A stretch of 56,453 nt of DNA from CAWJEL01 sp964647255 (GTDB taxonomy: Bacteria > Chloroflexota > Anaerolineae > CG2-30-64-16): NCBI GenBank assembly GCA_964647255.1, contig CAZYGI010000021.1, positions 1-56,453 on the forward strand. The letters run 5' to 3'. Made by a program: the position numbers and the translations under genes. Below are positions 1 to 9,361 of the stretch, piece after piece (the stretch's first letter is position 1; the number at the start of each line of letters is the position of its first letter). The notes under the pieces are model-generated. The model was not told where the DNA came from and made no database searches. It was given only the letters and a program-made list of their open reading frames with translations.

Positions 1-24
1 AATAAAGTGCGTAAAATTAGGGGC

Positions 25-53
25 TTGACAAGCTTCAGCTTTCGTAATAGGAT
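25..53 (+). promoter_or_regulatory. sigma70-type promoter of the TIR/caspase operon
   Basis: A perfect -35 box TTGACA (25-30) and a TAGGAT -10 box (48-53) are separated by exactly 17 bases. The -10 lies about 60 bases before the first gene at 116. The next eight genes are co-directional with short gaps, so this may drive the whole run to 13286. The call rests on sequence match only. Confidence 0.7.
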
Positions 54-115
54 TGTGCCGAATCTGTGTGATGCAGATGTCGCCTTTTAGCCGGTGAGTC
101 TGAGCAGGAGCCCCT

Positions 116-2104
116 ATGAAGTTTCGGGCTGCACCTCCGCGCACCCCACCGCACCCCGCCGCTGCGGCCTCAGCCTCGGCGCCTCCCGGCGCGATCCAGG
201 ATTCTTCGGCCCTCTTTCGTTACGATGTCTTTGTCAGCTACAGCAAGTCCGACGCCGACTGGACTTTCTCTTGGCTGCTGCCGAAGCTGAAGGCGGCCGG
301 CCTGCGCGTCTGCATTGACGAAGAATCGTTTGAGCCCGGCGCGCCGGTTGCCAGCGAGATCGAACGCGCCGTGCGCGAGAGCCGCCGCACGCTGGCTGTG
401 CTGTCGCCGGCCTGGGTGGCGAGCGAGTGGGCGGGGTTCGAATCGCTGTTGGTCAACCGGCAGGATCCCAACGCCCGCTGGCGCCGCTTGATCCCGCTCT
501 TGCTTGAGCCGTGCCAGCCGCCTGACCGCATCCAGTTGTTGCACTGGGTTGATCTTTCCGCGGAGGGTACGCGTGAGGCGCAGCTTCAGCGAGTGATTGC
601 CGCGATCCAGGGCAGCGCTGCTCTGCCTGAACTCCGACCGGAAGCCTTCCCGGAGCCGCGCCAGCGCCGATTGGAGCTGCGCTGGTATGCCGTTGCGGGC
701 GTCGCCGCGCTGGTCACGCTGGCGGTGCTGATAGGTTGGATTTTTCTCCAGCAGCGCGGTCCCCAGGTCATGCCCGACGGCGATTTCAATATTGCGGTCG
801 CCGAGTTGAGCGCAGTGGATGCCGCAGGGCGGCCGGTGAAGAACCAGGCGGCCGCAGAGCGGGCACGCAGCATCGCGGATTTCTTGAGCAGCCAAACCGA
901 TGCCCTGGGCCAGGTGCTCGGCTATAAGGTCAACGTGTGGGGGCCGGATCATCGCATCGGGCCAGTGGCGGCGGGTGACGAGGTGGCCCGGGCGGCCGCG
1001 ATCAATGCCGATGTGCTGGTGTATGGCTTCTTGCGCCAGGCAGGCGCATCCGACTGGCGGCTCGAGCCGGCGTTCTATCTTAAGGATAGCGCCATCCGCA
1101 ATGCCTCGGAGCTTGCCGGCGAGCACGCGCTGGGCACACCGTTGAACTACCGGGTGGGCAGCACCGCATCGGAGGGCGACGTCAACCGGCGTCTCGACGT
1201 GCGGCTGCGGGCGCTGGTCAAGTTGTTGAAAGGGCTGTCCTACTACACTGTGGGCGATCAGGCCGGTTACCGCTCGGCGGCCGCCACGTTTCAGGAGGCC
1301 ACCAGCGACCCCGACTGGGGTGCGGCCACGGATGGCACCGGGCAAGAGGTGCTCTATCTGTTCCTGGGCAATGCGCAGCTCAAAGAATCGCAGTTCCTGG
1401 AGGATGATCCGCCGGCCCGTGCCGCCTTGCTTGGCGCCGGCCAGGCCGCCTTTGAACATGCGATTGCGCTGAATCCGACGTATGTGCGTTCGTATAACGG
1501 CCTTGGCAGCGTGCTCTTCCAGATCGCCCGGCCGCTGAGCTCGGACGCGAACGAGTGCAATTGGGGCTGGGAATCGCTGATCGCCGCGCAGGAGGCCTTC
1601 AAGAAGGCGCTGGCCGCTCCGGCCGAGGCCAAGCCGCCCTCCGGCTTCGTGGATCTGCGGGCGCACCTGGGGCTGGGGCAGACCTATTTCTGGCAGGCCT
1701 GGTGTCCGCCCCAGCCTGATCAGCAGGATGCCGCGCGCAGCCACCTGCACGCCGCATTGGAACTGTATTCGGCGCTGCCGGCGGCGGATCAAGCGTTGTT
1801 GGCAGCGGACGCGGCGCTGATTCATACCGCCCTGGGCCACCTTGCAACTTCTCCGGTCGAGGCCATTCCGGAGTATGCAGCAGTGATGGCGCTGGCGAAG
1901 CAGGCCGGCACCGCCGAACTCCTGCGCCAGGGGACGGCGATCATGCCGTATTTGCTCACCGCCTACTGCCTGGAGGGGAAAGCGGCTGACGCGCAGGCTG
2001 CGCTGGACAAATACACCGTGGATCTGCCGGACGGCGCCGCGGCCCGCGCCGATATTCTGGGCCGGATGGCGCCCGACCTTCGACAAAGTTGTCTCCCAGA
2101 TTGA
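116..2104 (+). CDS. TIR domain receptor-like membrane protein with TPR-like outer region
   Basis: This 662-residue protein has a TIR domain at about residues 36-165 (YDVFVSYSKSDADW, then SPAWVASEWAGFE). Glu109, four residues after Trp105, sits where NAD-cleaving TIR domains carry their catalytic Glu. A single membrane helix follows at about 190-211, preceded by Arg-rich sequence, which places the TIR in the cytoplasm. The outer part (about 220-660) starts with a domain I cannot name (NIAVAELSAVD...). It continues with Ala-rich helical pairs that look like degenerate TPRs, for example around AIALNPTYVRSYNGLGSVLF. The start ATG has AGGAG five bases upstream. It is the first gene of the operon. 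TIR-TIR contact with the TIR proteins at 6382 and 7680 is an inference from shared domains and co-transcription. The ligand is unknown. Confidence 0.85.
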   Translation: MKFRAAPPRTPPHPAAAASASAPPGAIQDSSALFRYDVFVSYSKSDADWTFSWLLPKLKAAGLRVCIDEESFEPGAPVASEIERAVRESRRTLAVLSPAWVASEWAGFESLLVNRQDPNARWRRLIPLLLEPCQPPDRIQLLHWVDLSAEGTREAQLQRVIAAIQGSAALPELRPEAFPEPRQRRLELRWYAVAGVAALVTLAVLIGWIFLQQRGPQVMPDGDFNIAVAELSAVDAAGRPVKNQAAAERARSIADFLSSQTDALGQVLGYKVNVWGPDHRIGPVAAGDEVARAAAINADVLVYGFLRQAGASDWRLEPAFYLKDSAIRNASELAGEHALGTPLNYRVGSTASEGDVNRRLDVRLRALVKLLKGLSYYTVGDQAGYRSAAATFQEATSDPDWGAATDGTGQEVLYLFLGNAQLKESQFLEDDPPARAALLGAGQAAFEHAIALNPTYVRSYNGLGSVLFQIARPLSSDANECNWGWESLIAAQEAFKKALAAPAEAKPPSGFVDLRAHLGLGQTYFWQAWCPPQPDQQDAARSHLHAALELYSALPAADQALLAADAALIHTALGHLATSPVEAIPEYAAVMALAKQAGTAELLRQGTAIMPYLLTAYCLEGKAADAQAALDKYTVDLPDGAAARADILGRMAPDLRQSCLPD

Positions 2105-2129
2105 CGTGCATCGTCGAAAGGAGGGTGCG

Positions 2130-3263
2130 ATGCGACGAGTAGGCGGGGGATTTTCCATCGTTCGGGTGTTGGCCTGGGGACTGGCCGCCGGCTTCCTGGT
2201 GGTCCTGGTTCTGTCGTCGCCGGCCGCAGGCGGGCCGGTTCGGGCTCCTGCAACGGCAACGCCTACGCCCACCCCGATCCCAACGCGCAAAGTGGGCTGG
2301 CTCAACAGTGCGCCTGTGCGCGCACCTCAAGGACTTCAGCGGACGGTGACCATGCCGGGCGGCGGCGGTGGTGGGGGTGAGGGCGCCTGCGCACAGGTCT
2401 TGCTGGCGCCCGGCGCCGAGGCCTGGGCGATCAACCGAACCTCGATCCTGGTCGGCGCTCCGCATGGATTTGCTGATCTTATGGCGTGGTATTGCGGCGA
2501 CCAGCCCGACCCGAACGCACAGTTCTTCCTCACCGGTCCGGCAGGGAATACGTGGGAGCTTCCTGCCGTCGGCGATCGCACCTCAGTCGAATATGATTTT
2601 CCGCCGACCGCTGCTGAGGGTGCGTATCGCCTGGCGATCCACACACGCGACCGCTGGCTGGAGGCGACGGTTACTGTGTATTTGTATGCCGGGCCGCGCC
2701 TGGTCCTGTGGGATGTCAAGACTTCGACGCCGCAGCAGCTCTTCCTGCCCGGCCAGTCCATGTATGCCGACTACAGCGGATTTGTGCCCGGGACCAGGCT
2801 GGAGGTCGGGTTGTACCGCACCGATCCTAAGAACTGGGATGGCGCTGCGCTGGTTGATCTCTGGCAGATCACCATCGGCCCCACTGGCCGCTACTATGAG
2901 ATTCTCCCGATCCAGGCGAACACACCGCGCACGAACTACGCGTTGATTGCCTGTGACCTGTCGGTCTGCAAGCCTCAGCTCAATCGTCTAGCCAATCAAC
3001 TCGCCACAGACGTATTCTGGGAGGAGTTCATCGTCACCGAGTATGCGAGTGTCAGCGCCACGATCGGGGCCTCCGGTCTGCCCATGTGGTCGAGCCTGAA
3101 CGCCGGCGCACAGACGGTGCGCACGCTGCAGGTTGGGGATGACGTCAAAATCCTGGAAGGACCGAGTTACGTACAGGGCTGGCCGTGGTACCGGGTCGAG
3201 CATACGGCTTCCCATGTGCAAGGGTGGGTGGCGGGAGCGTATTTGACGGCGGGTTCACAGTAA
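2130..3263 (+). CDS. secreted Thr-Pro-linker protein with C-terminal SH3 domain, paralog 1
   Basis: This is a predicted exported protein of 377 residues. A hydrophobic N-terminal segment (residues 11-30) is followed by a Thr-Pro linker (ATPTPTPIPTR). Next comes a signature motif, PTRxVGWLNSAPxxAP, that recurs in the next two genes. A Gly run leads into a beta-rich middle region. The C-terminus (about 305-375) resembles a bacterial SH3 domain (VRTLQVGDDVKILEGP, then QGWVAGAYL). The start at 2130 is preferred over a GTG at 2106 because AAAGGAGGG precedes it at the right spacing. Bacterial SH3 domains often bind cell wall or other surface ligands. The middle region is not a family I recognise. 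It lies 25 bases after the TIR receptor gene, which suggests a shared transcript. Confidence 0.75.
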   Translation: MRRVGGGFSIVRVLAWGLAAGFLVVLVLSSPAAGGPVRAPATATPTPTPIPTRKVGWLNSAPVRAPQGLQRTVTMPGGGGGGGEGACAQVLLAPGAEAWAINRTSILVGAPHGFADLMAWYCGDQPDPNAQFFLTGPAGNTWELPAVGDRTSVEYDFPPTAAEGAYRLAIHTRDRWLEATVTVYLYAGPRLVLWDVKTSTPQQLFLPGQSMYADYSGFVPGTRLEVGLYRTDPKNWDGAALVDLWQITIGPTGRYYEILPIQANTPRTNYALIACDLSVCKPQLNRLANQLATDVFWEEFIVTEYASVSATIGASGLPMWSSLNAGAQTVRTLQVGDDVKILEGPSYVQGWPWYRVEHTASHVQGWVAGAYLTAGSQ

Positions 3264-3293
3264 CGCGGGGGCCTTTGCGTTGGAGGAGTACCG

Positions 3294-4463
3294 ATGAATC
3301 CCAAATGGCGGGTCGCGTTTCTCTGGACCGGGATGATGCTCAGTGCCGTCACGGTGACGCTGGTGCTCGGGTGGAACCACGCGCAGCCGGCCCTGGCCGA
3401 AGAACGATCGGGCGTCGCCGTGGCCCCTGCGGCGACGCGCACGGCCACGCCCACACCGACGCCAACGCCCAAGGTGGCGACAACCCGGCAGGTCGGGTGG
3501 TTGAAGTCTGCCTCCACGGCCGCGCCGACCGGTTTGCAGGGGTCGTTTGCGGTCTATCAGGGGGCTGGGGCTAGGCCCGGATGCTCCTACGGCCTGCTGA
3601 CGAGCGCAAGCGATGTCTGGGTGTCTGAAAGCCGCTACGTGATCCTCAATCCTCCGGAAGGTCCGGCTGTTCTCCAACTTGTATTCTGCGGCGATAATCT
3701 TGATCCCAACGCCCGTTACGTTCTGACCCGCCCTGACGGACGCGCGGTGGATATCACCAGCTCACACTACAACGACGAACCCGGCGACGGAATCCGATAT
3801 GTGTTTCCCGCGGACAGTCCTCCCGGCACTTACACGCTGACGATCCGGAGCGGTTCCGGCGTCGTGTCCCGGACTTTCACGGCGATAGAGTACGAGTGGC
3901 GGGACATCGCGCTGCGGGATGCGACCAGCGGCAAGCCGGCCAGGACATTTCGACGCGGACAGGATATCACGGCGGACTACCTGAATTTCTACACGGGCGG
4001 GCAGGTTCAGGTGGGGCTGTATCACGATAGCGCAGCGCAAGGCTGGATGCTCCTCGATACCTGGCTGATCGAGGCCAGCTCAGGGACCACCTATCGTGAG
4101 CGCCTCCCGATTCCCCGCGATGCGCCGCTCGGTGACTACAGGCTCGTTGCGTGCGATCTGGCTAACTGTTCCTGGTACCTGGATCACAAACCTGATGGCT
4201 TCTATGTCCCGGTTATCTGGAGAGCTTTCGCGATCACCGCACCGGCGCGCGTAAGTCTGCCGGCCAACACGACCGGCTTGAACGTCTTTGGGGCCGCCGG
4301 CACAAACATGCCCAAGCTGGGCGTCCTGGCTGCGGGACAGCCGGTGACCGTGTTGGCGGGTCCGGTCTCCGTCCAGGGCGCCGGATGGTATCTCGTGCGG
4401 AGTGATGCGGGGAGCCTCGAGGGTTGGGTTCATGGCGGGTATCTATCAATGATCGGTCCATGA
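3294..4463 (+). CDS. secreted Thr-Pro-linker protein with C-terminal SH3 domain, paralog 2
   Basis: This 389-residue protein shares the architecture of the gene before it. It has a signal-anchor-like segment (FLWTGMMLSAVTVTLVLGW), a Thr-Pro linker (TATPTPTPTPKV) and the signature motif in the form TTRQVGWLKSASTAAPTGLQ. A beta-rich middle region shares motifs with paralog 1: 'FCGDNLDPNA' here against 'YCGDQPDPNA', and 'LVACDLANC' against 'LIACDLSVC'. The C-terminus is SH3-like, ending GSLEGWVHGGYLSMIG. The ATG at 3294 follows GGAGGAG. The matching middle regions show that the pair arose by duplication. A surface or sensing role is an inference from operon context. Confidence 0.75.
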   Translation: MNPKWRVAFLWTGMMLSAVTVTLVLGWNHAQPALAEERSGVAVAPAATRTATPTPTPTPKVATTRQVGWLKSASTAAPTGLQGSFAVYQGAGARPGCSYGLLTSASDVWVSESRYVILNPPEGPAVLQLVFCGDNLDPNARYVLTRPDGRAVDITSSHYNDEPGDGIRYVFPADSPPGTYTLTIRSGSGVVSRTFTAIEYEWRDIALRDATSGKPARTFRRGQDITADYLNFYTGGQVQVGLYHDSAAQGWMLLDTWLIEASSGTTYRERLPIPRDAPLGDYRLVACDLANCSWYLDHKPDGFYVPVIWRAFAITAPARVSLPANTTGLNVFGAAGTNMPKLGVLAAGQPVTVLAGPVSVQGAGWYLVRSDAGSLEGWVHGGYLSMIGP

Positions 4464-4499
4464 CACAAAAAATCATCGGTGGCAACGGGAGGCGGGACC

Positions 4500-6371
4500 A
4501 TGACTATCCGATCGGATCGCTCTCAGAGGCCCTGGGTGATCTTGTCCATGCTCGCGGTCGCCTCGATCTGTGTCCTGTGGCCGTGGGGTAGTCCGGCGCA
4601 TGCCGATGAGCCGATGGTGGCACCGCACCAGGCATCCACGCGTACGCCCACCCCCACGCCGACGGCGACTGCGCTCCCCACGCGCAGCATCAGTTGGCTG
4701 ACCAGCGCGACGGCGAGCGCGCCGGGAGGCTTGCAGCGAACCGCAGGGTTGTTGCCGACAACCGGGGGAAACCTGGAGGGCGCGTACCGGTGGCCGTTGG
4801 ACCAAATGTCACCTGCGGTCACGCTGACGCCTACGCCCATCCCCACTCGATCCATCGGCTGGCTTAATCGCGCTGCAGGTCAGGCGCCCCGGAGTTTGCC
4901 CAGAACATTCGCCTTTATGCCTTTTGGCGGAGGTGGTGGCCCGCTGCCCCCCAATGACGTCTGTGACAATTTCGCGATGTTGTGCCGCAAGGTTCTGACC
5001 TCGCCTGCGAGCCCAGCATGGGTGGTGTATCCCCAGTCCGATAGCATTACTTTGGGAGTTCCCGGCAGCGGGGACGCGACCCTGGGTGTCACGGCATGCC
5101 GTGACACCCAGGGCGCGTTCCAACGGATAACGCTGACCGATCCTGCCGGGCGTAAGTTGCCCACCGCGGCGCCTGAAGGTCCGCCCGACGTTTCGCCTTG
5201 TGAGTGGCCACAGCCTTACACCCTTTACGATTTGCCAAACGGCAGCCAGCCAGGGAGATATACCCTGTCCGTACAGGACAGCGGCACGGTTTTAACGGCC
5301 ACCTGGCAGATCACCTACCCCGCGCCGTCCATTCGGCTCAGACAGGATTACTTCACGCTCAACGAAAACGATCAGTTGCATCCGGGCGAGCATTATCAGA
5401 TTGACTATCTCAACTTTCGGAAGTCATCAGACAGCAGCCTGGCAGTCGGTCTGTATCGGCTCAACGAGTGCGGCACGATGTTGAAAGTGGGCTATGCATA
5501 CCACATGCTGATTGATTCCTGGCGCGTTTCACCGGACCTCCAGGGGTATTATACGGAGGAGATCGTTTTACCGGCCGACGCGCCTTCAGGAAAGTATCTT
5601 CTGGCCGCGTGCAGCCTCGAAGAATGCGATGCCCTCGATATTGCAGAAGGGCCGATGGGCCAAATCGCTCTTGATCCTTCCTGGATGACAGGACCCGTTG
5701 GTTATCCCGACTCCTGGATTTTCTCATCATTTCGAGTCGGTCCTGGTCGGACCGACCTTGATGAAGGTGAACAGCTTCGGGTTGATCCGGTAGCAGCCTG
5801 GGATGGTCTTGCCCTGCGCACGGCGCCAGACCCGGCCGGGCAGATTGTGCGGAGCCTGCCCCCGGATAGCGTTGTGATGCTGTTGCGGGGACAAGCAACC
5901 ATAGATGGCGTTCCCTGGCGATGGGTGGAAGATCTTGCTAGTGGCAAGCGGGGGTGGGTGGATCTGAACTATCTCCAGCCGACTATCTGCTCGCCTTGGG
6001 ACGGTTACTATAGTCTGGCGTGGGTGCCAGGCTGTGATCCGCAACGGCCTGAGGTGGCTCTGTTGCGGCAGGGTCAGGAGGCATGCGATCCAGATGTCGA
6101 GACCCGGGATCTGGAGTGGCTGTCTCACGGGCTTGAGGCTAACGGCCTGATAGCCGCTGGCGAACACCTGGTGCTCCTTGCCAAAGACGCCTTACCCAAC
6201 CAGGAATTGGCGATTGAGAATGCGAACAACGACCGGACGGGCTACATCCGCTTCGGTGGCCCCGCGCCGGTCAGCGGGGTCTGGCGTCTCAGCACCTTGA
6301 CTCCCCCGGCGCGAGTTGGGGACTATTGTTGGCTGACTCTGGTCGAGTGGTCTCAATGGGACTGCCGGTGA
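4500..6371 (+). CDS. secreted Thr-Pro-linker protein with SH3-like domain, paralog 3 with duplicated signature
   Basis: This is the largest of three paralogs (623 residues). After a hydrophobic export segment (VILSMLAVASICVLWPWG) the Thr-Pro linker plus signature motif occurs twice in tandem: PTRSISWLTSATASAPGGLQ and then PTRSIGWLNRAAGQAPRSL, about 50 residues apart. The middle region matches the paralogs (CRDTQGAFQRITLTDPAG; LLAACSLEEC). An SH3-like domain lies at about 430-490 (GLALRTAPDPAGQIV, ending GKRGWVDLNYL). A further C-terminal part of about 130 residues is absent from the paralogs and I do not recognise it. The ATG at 4500 is preferred to a GTG at 4479 because GGGAGGCGGG sits just upstream. 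The next gene starts 10 bases downstream. Confidence 0.72.
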   Translation: MTIRSDRSQRPWVILSMLAVASICVLWPWGSPAHADEPMVAPHQASTRTPTPTPTATALPTRSISWLTSATASAPGGLQRTAGLLPTTGGNLEGAYRWPLDQMSPAVTLTPTPIPTRSIGWLNRAAGQAPRSLPRTFAFMPFGGGGGPLPPNDVCDNFAMLCRKVLTSPASPAWVVYPQSDSITLGVPGSGDATLGVTACRDTQGAFQRITLTDPAGRKLPTAAPEGPPDVSPCEWPQPYTLYDLPNGSQPGRYTLSVQDSGTVLTATWQITYPAPSIRLRQDYFTLNENDQLHPGEHYQIDYLNFRKSSDSSLAVGLYRLNECGTMLKVGYAYHMLIDSWRVSPDLQGYYTEEIVLPADAPSGKYLLAACSLEECDALDIAEGPMGQIALDPSWMTGPVGYPDSWIFSSFRVGPGRTDLDEGEQLRVDPVAAWDGLALRTAPDPAGQIVRSLPPDSVVMLLRGQATIDGVPWRWVEDLASGKRGWVDLNYLQPTICSPWDGYYSLAWVPGCDPQRPEVALLRQGQEACDPDVETRDLEWLSHGLEANGLIAAGEHLVLLAKDALPNQELAIENANNDRTGYIRFGGPAPVSGVWRLSTLTPPARVGDYCWLTLVEWSQWDCR

Positions 6372-6381
6372 GGAGGCTCAC

Positions 6382-7662
6382 ATGACGGGCATGGACAATG
6401 CGCACGCCCTAGTGGTGGGGATCGCCGACTATTGGCACCCCAATGGCTATTTCGGCAAGTTGCCGCCGATCGTCTGCAAGGACGCGCGCGACGTGCACGC
6501 GCTGCTGACGACCGCCGAGCGCGGCGGGTATCGTTCGGAAAACGCTCAGTTGTTGCTTGATGGCGAGGCGACCCTGTCCGGGCTGCGGGACGCGCTGGCC
6601 GGCTTGAAGACGCGCTGTGACGCCGAGTCTGCCGTCCTGATCTACGTCTCCAGCCACGGCGGGACCATCTCCACTGGCCAGGATGCAGGCGAATATCTGC
6701 TTCCCGTGGATGTTGTTTACACCGACGAGGGCCGGTTGGTGGCCGAGACGGCGCTTTCGGGCGCGGAGTTCAGCGCGGCGCTGGCCGTGCTCCCGGCGCG
6801 CCGGGTCCTGGTGATCTTCGACTGCTGCCATGCAGGCGGCATCGGCGAGATCAAGGGCGAAGCGGCGCCGGAGATGAAGGCGGGCCTTCCGGAAAGCTAT
6901 TACGAAACGTTGAAGGCCGGCCGCGGCCGGGTTATCATGGCTGCGACGCGCAGCACTGAATCGTCGTGGCTGATGCCCGGCGACGAGAACAGCCTCTTCA
7001 CCAAGCATCTCCTCGCTGGGCTAGGGGGCGGTGTGGTCAGCCCGGATGGGTTGGTGCGCGTGTTCGACATCTTCGAGTACGTGCAGCCCCGCGTCACCGG
7101 CGCCCAGCCCCAGCAGCACCCGATCTTTCAATCCAAGATGGAGGAGAACTTTCCGGTCGCGCTCTCCCTGGGCGGGCAGAAGGGCAGCGCACCTCAGGAC
7201 GAGGAGGGGTTCCGCTACGACGCGTACATCACCTACGCCAACGTCGAGTCGGATGCCGGCTGGGTGTGGGGCACGCTGGTGCCGAAGCTGCGCGACGCGG
7301 GCCTGCGGATCGCCGTTTCCGGCGAGGTGGAGGAGCCGGGCGTGGCCCTGGTGCTGGGCATCGAGCGAGCCATTGAACAGGCGAAACGCACGGTGGCGGT
7401 CATCTCCCGCGCCTATCTCGACAGCGAATGGAACGCGTTTGAGAACGTGTTGGCGTTGACCTTGAGCGTGGCAGAGAGCAGGGCCCGGCTTTTGCCCCTG
7501 GCGCTTGACCCTGAGTTGCTGACCGCCGATGGACGGACCCTGGGTCCGGCAGCACCCTTGCGTCTGCAGCAAGCCTACGCGATTAACATGCAGGCACGCT
7601 GGATTGATCCTTATCGGCGCTTGATTGATGCGCTGCGATCACCCCTGCGAGATATGCGGTAG
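6382..7662 (+). CDS. caspase-family (C14) peptidase fused to a TIR domain
   Basis: This 426-residue protein shows no signal peptide or membrane helix, so it is probably cytosolic. Residues 5-265 form a caspase-fold domain. The catalytic dyad is visible as His92 in YVSSHGG and Cys149 in the motif FDCCHAGG. The N-terminal strand (ALVVGIADY) is typical of bacterial metacaspase-like proteins. Residues about 277-415 are a TIR domain (GFRYDAYITYANVESDAGW). It retains the SEWNAFE motif with Glu354 four residues after Trp350. The central BB-loop region is more divergent than in the two membrane TIR proteins of the operon. A SD-like GAGGAGG precedes the ATG. The simplest reading is that the TIR recruits the protease to the membrane TIR partners. 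Substrates and NADase activity are unknown. Confidence 0.88.
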   Translation: MTGMDNAHALVVGIADYWHPNGYFGKLPPIVCKDARDVHALLTTAERGGYRSENAQLLLDGEATLSGLRDALAGLKTRCDAESAVLIYVSSHGGTISTGQDAGEYLLPVDVVYTDEGRLVAETALSGAEFSAALAVLPARRVLVIFDCCHAGGIGEIKGEAAPEMKAGLPESYYETLKAGRGRVIMAATRSTESSWLMPGDENSLFTKHLLAGLGGGVVSPDGLVRVFDIFEYVQPRVTGAQPQQHPIFQSKMEENFPVALSLGGQKGSAPQDEEGFRYDAYITYANVESDAGWVWGTLVPKLRDAGLRIAVSGEVEEPGVALVLGIERAIEQAKRTVAVISRAYLDSEWNAFENVLALTLSVAESRARLLPLALDPELLTADGRTLGPAAPLRLQQAYAINMQARWIDPYRRLIDALRSPLRDMR

Positions 7663-7679
7663 ATCTGACATTGAGGCCC

Positions 7680-9359
7680 ATGATGGATTCAGAGCGCGGC
7701 TACCGATATGATGTCTTTGTCAGCTACAACGCGGCCGACCAGGACTGGGTGGCGACCGTCCTGCTGCCGCGGCTGGAGGGGGCCGGGCTGCGCGTCGCCG
7801 TGGACTACCGCGACTTTGTCGTGGGGAAGCCGCTGATCGAAAACATCGAGGCGGCGGTGGACGCCAGCCGGCGCACCATCGTCGTCCTCAGCCCGGATTG
7901 GGTCGCCAGCGAGTGGAACGCGTTCGAGGCGCTGCTGCTGCGAACCGAGGATCCGGCCGCCACGCGGCGTAAGTTGTTGCCGTTGCGTCTGCGGCCGTGT
8001 GAGCTGCCGGCCGGGCTGGCGAAGCTCAAACTGGACGTAGCTGACCTGACCGCGGAACGATACAAGGAGGCGCAGCTCGAGCGCGTCGTGCGTGACGTCG
8101 AGGATCGTGTGCCGGTGGCGCTGCCTTCGAGCGTGCGCGATTGGGGCGCGTGGCGGCGCTGGCTGCGACGGTATCGGCGGCCGGTGCGATGGGGGGTGAT
8201 CGCGGCCCTTTTGCTGGCTCTCTTCTTGGCAATGACGCTTCAGGTATTTCCCTTTCAGCAAGAGCCCACATGGATAGCAAGCCAAAAGGAGTTTCCGGGG
8301 GGACAGGCGATCTACAGCACTGGCGACACGTTGCTGACCGGCGCAAAGCTCGCGACACCGGGCTGTGCGGGTCAGCCGCAGGCCATCTGGTTTCGCGCAT
8401 CCTATACCGAGGCGTGGCAGGAGAGCGTTATTCGCCCCTCGATTTGTATCAAGTACTGGAATCCCCCTGCTTTTTCGGATATTGTAGATTTTGCTACTGC
8501 CGCCGGTAACTTTGAAGCCATCTATGCTTTGACCAGTCATTCGGGCGTTCTGGTCAGCACGGACGGTGGGGCATCGTTTGATCAGGCCGCGCCGCATCCA
8601 GAGGCGAACGGCCTCCCGGCCAGCGGTGCAACCTCGCTGGTCGTGCTGCCGGGGACACCGGCAACGTTGTGGGTCTCCACCGCAGAGGATGGCATCTGGC
8701 GATACCAGAGCGGGCTTTGGAACCGCATGGATGGCTCGACTGCGATGGGGTGTGCCGGCTTGCCAGTTTTGACGACGGCGTCCTTGCTGGCTCTAGAACG
8801 CACACTGGTGTTCGGCACTGACCGGCATGGACTTTGGGCCTCGGTTGATGGCGGCGCGACGTGTCATGCGGTGTTCGATGGCGGGGTGCACGGCCGTTAC
8901 CAGTTTGGTGCGCTGGCTGCGGCTGATGCAGGTCAAAGCGGCCGTCTCCTTGCCGTCGTGCGCGATTGGGATGGCGTCGAACGGAATTGGGAGGTGCTGG
9001 ATCTATGCGCCTATCCGGGTGCCTGCGATGCGCAGACATGGCAGGCGGAACCGCCCATTCCCCTCGGCCCTGGCTCTGTCAGCGACCTGGTTGTTCAAAC
9101 CGATGGCCAGGGCGGGGGACGCTGGTATGTCGCGACAGAGTGGTTTGGCCGCGTCTACTCCGGCAACCTTAATCGCCCCGGGATAGCCGAGCATCTGCCC
9201 GCGATTCTCGGCTGTATCGGCGAGGATTGTCACCCGGGGTTGGCTTTGGCTGGGCCGCAGCAGGTTCCGATCCTGGTGGCGGAAGATCATGTCTTCACTT
9301 ATCAAGTTGGCCCCTGGTGGCATCGGTTTTGGTTTGATACCGGGTTTCTAAAGAGGTGA
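7680..9359 (+). CDS. TIR domain receptor-like membrane protein with outer BNR/Asp-box propeller
   Basis: This protein has 559 residues. The N-terminal TIR (about 8-145) is close to that of the first operon gene (YDVFVSYNAADQDW; SPDWVASEWNAFE, with Glu83 at the candidate catalytic position). An Arg/Trp-rich stretch (WRRWLRRYRRPVRWG) leads into one membrane helix at about 171-191, so the TIR faces the cytoplasm. The outer part holds repeats of Asp-box type such as VSTDGGASF and ASVDGGATC. It also has blades such as TLWVSTAEDGIWRY and LVFGTDRHGLWAS, pointing to a beta-propeller. Similar blades occur in the metallopeptidase encoded next. The start could be ATG 7680 or 7683. GAGG at 7673 fits 7683 slightly better, and the two differ by one Met. 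The gene ends two bases before the next start codon. Confidence 0.85.
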   Translation: MMDSERGYRYDVFVSYNAADQDWVATVLLPRLEGAGLRVAVDYRDFVVGKPLIENIEAAVDASRRTIVVLSPDWVASEWNAFEALLLRTEDPAATRRKLLPLRLRPCELPAGLAKLKLDVADLTAERYKEAQLERVVRDVEDRVPVALPSSVRDWGAWRRWLRRYRRPVRWGVIAALLLALFLAMTLQVFPFQQEPTWIASQKEFPGGQAIYSTGDTLLTGAKLATPGCAGQPQAIWFRASYTEAWQESVIRPSICIKYWNPPAFSDIVDFATAAGNFEAIYALTSHSGVLVSTDGGASFDQAAPHPEANGLPASGATSLVVLPGTPATLWVSTAEDGIWRYQSGLWNRMDGSTAMGCAGLPVLTTASLLALERTLVFGTDRHGLWASVDGGATCHAVFDGGVHGRYQFGALAAADAGQSGRLLAVVRDWDGVERNWEVLDLCAYPGACDAQTWQAEPPIPLGPGSVSDLVVQTDGQGGGRWYVATEWFGRVYSGNLNRPGIAEHLPAILGCIGEDCHPGLALAGPQQVPILVAEDHVFTYQVGPWWHRFWFDTGFLKR

Positions 9360-9361
9360 TT

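Noticed and set aside
170..2305. A 711-codon open frame on the minus strand across the first TIR gene
   Set aside because: It is antisense to a gene with clear TIR and membrane motifs, has no recognisable domain, and is Arg/Gln-rich as expected of a shadow frame in GC-rich DNA.
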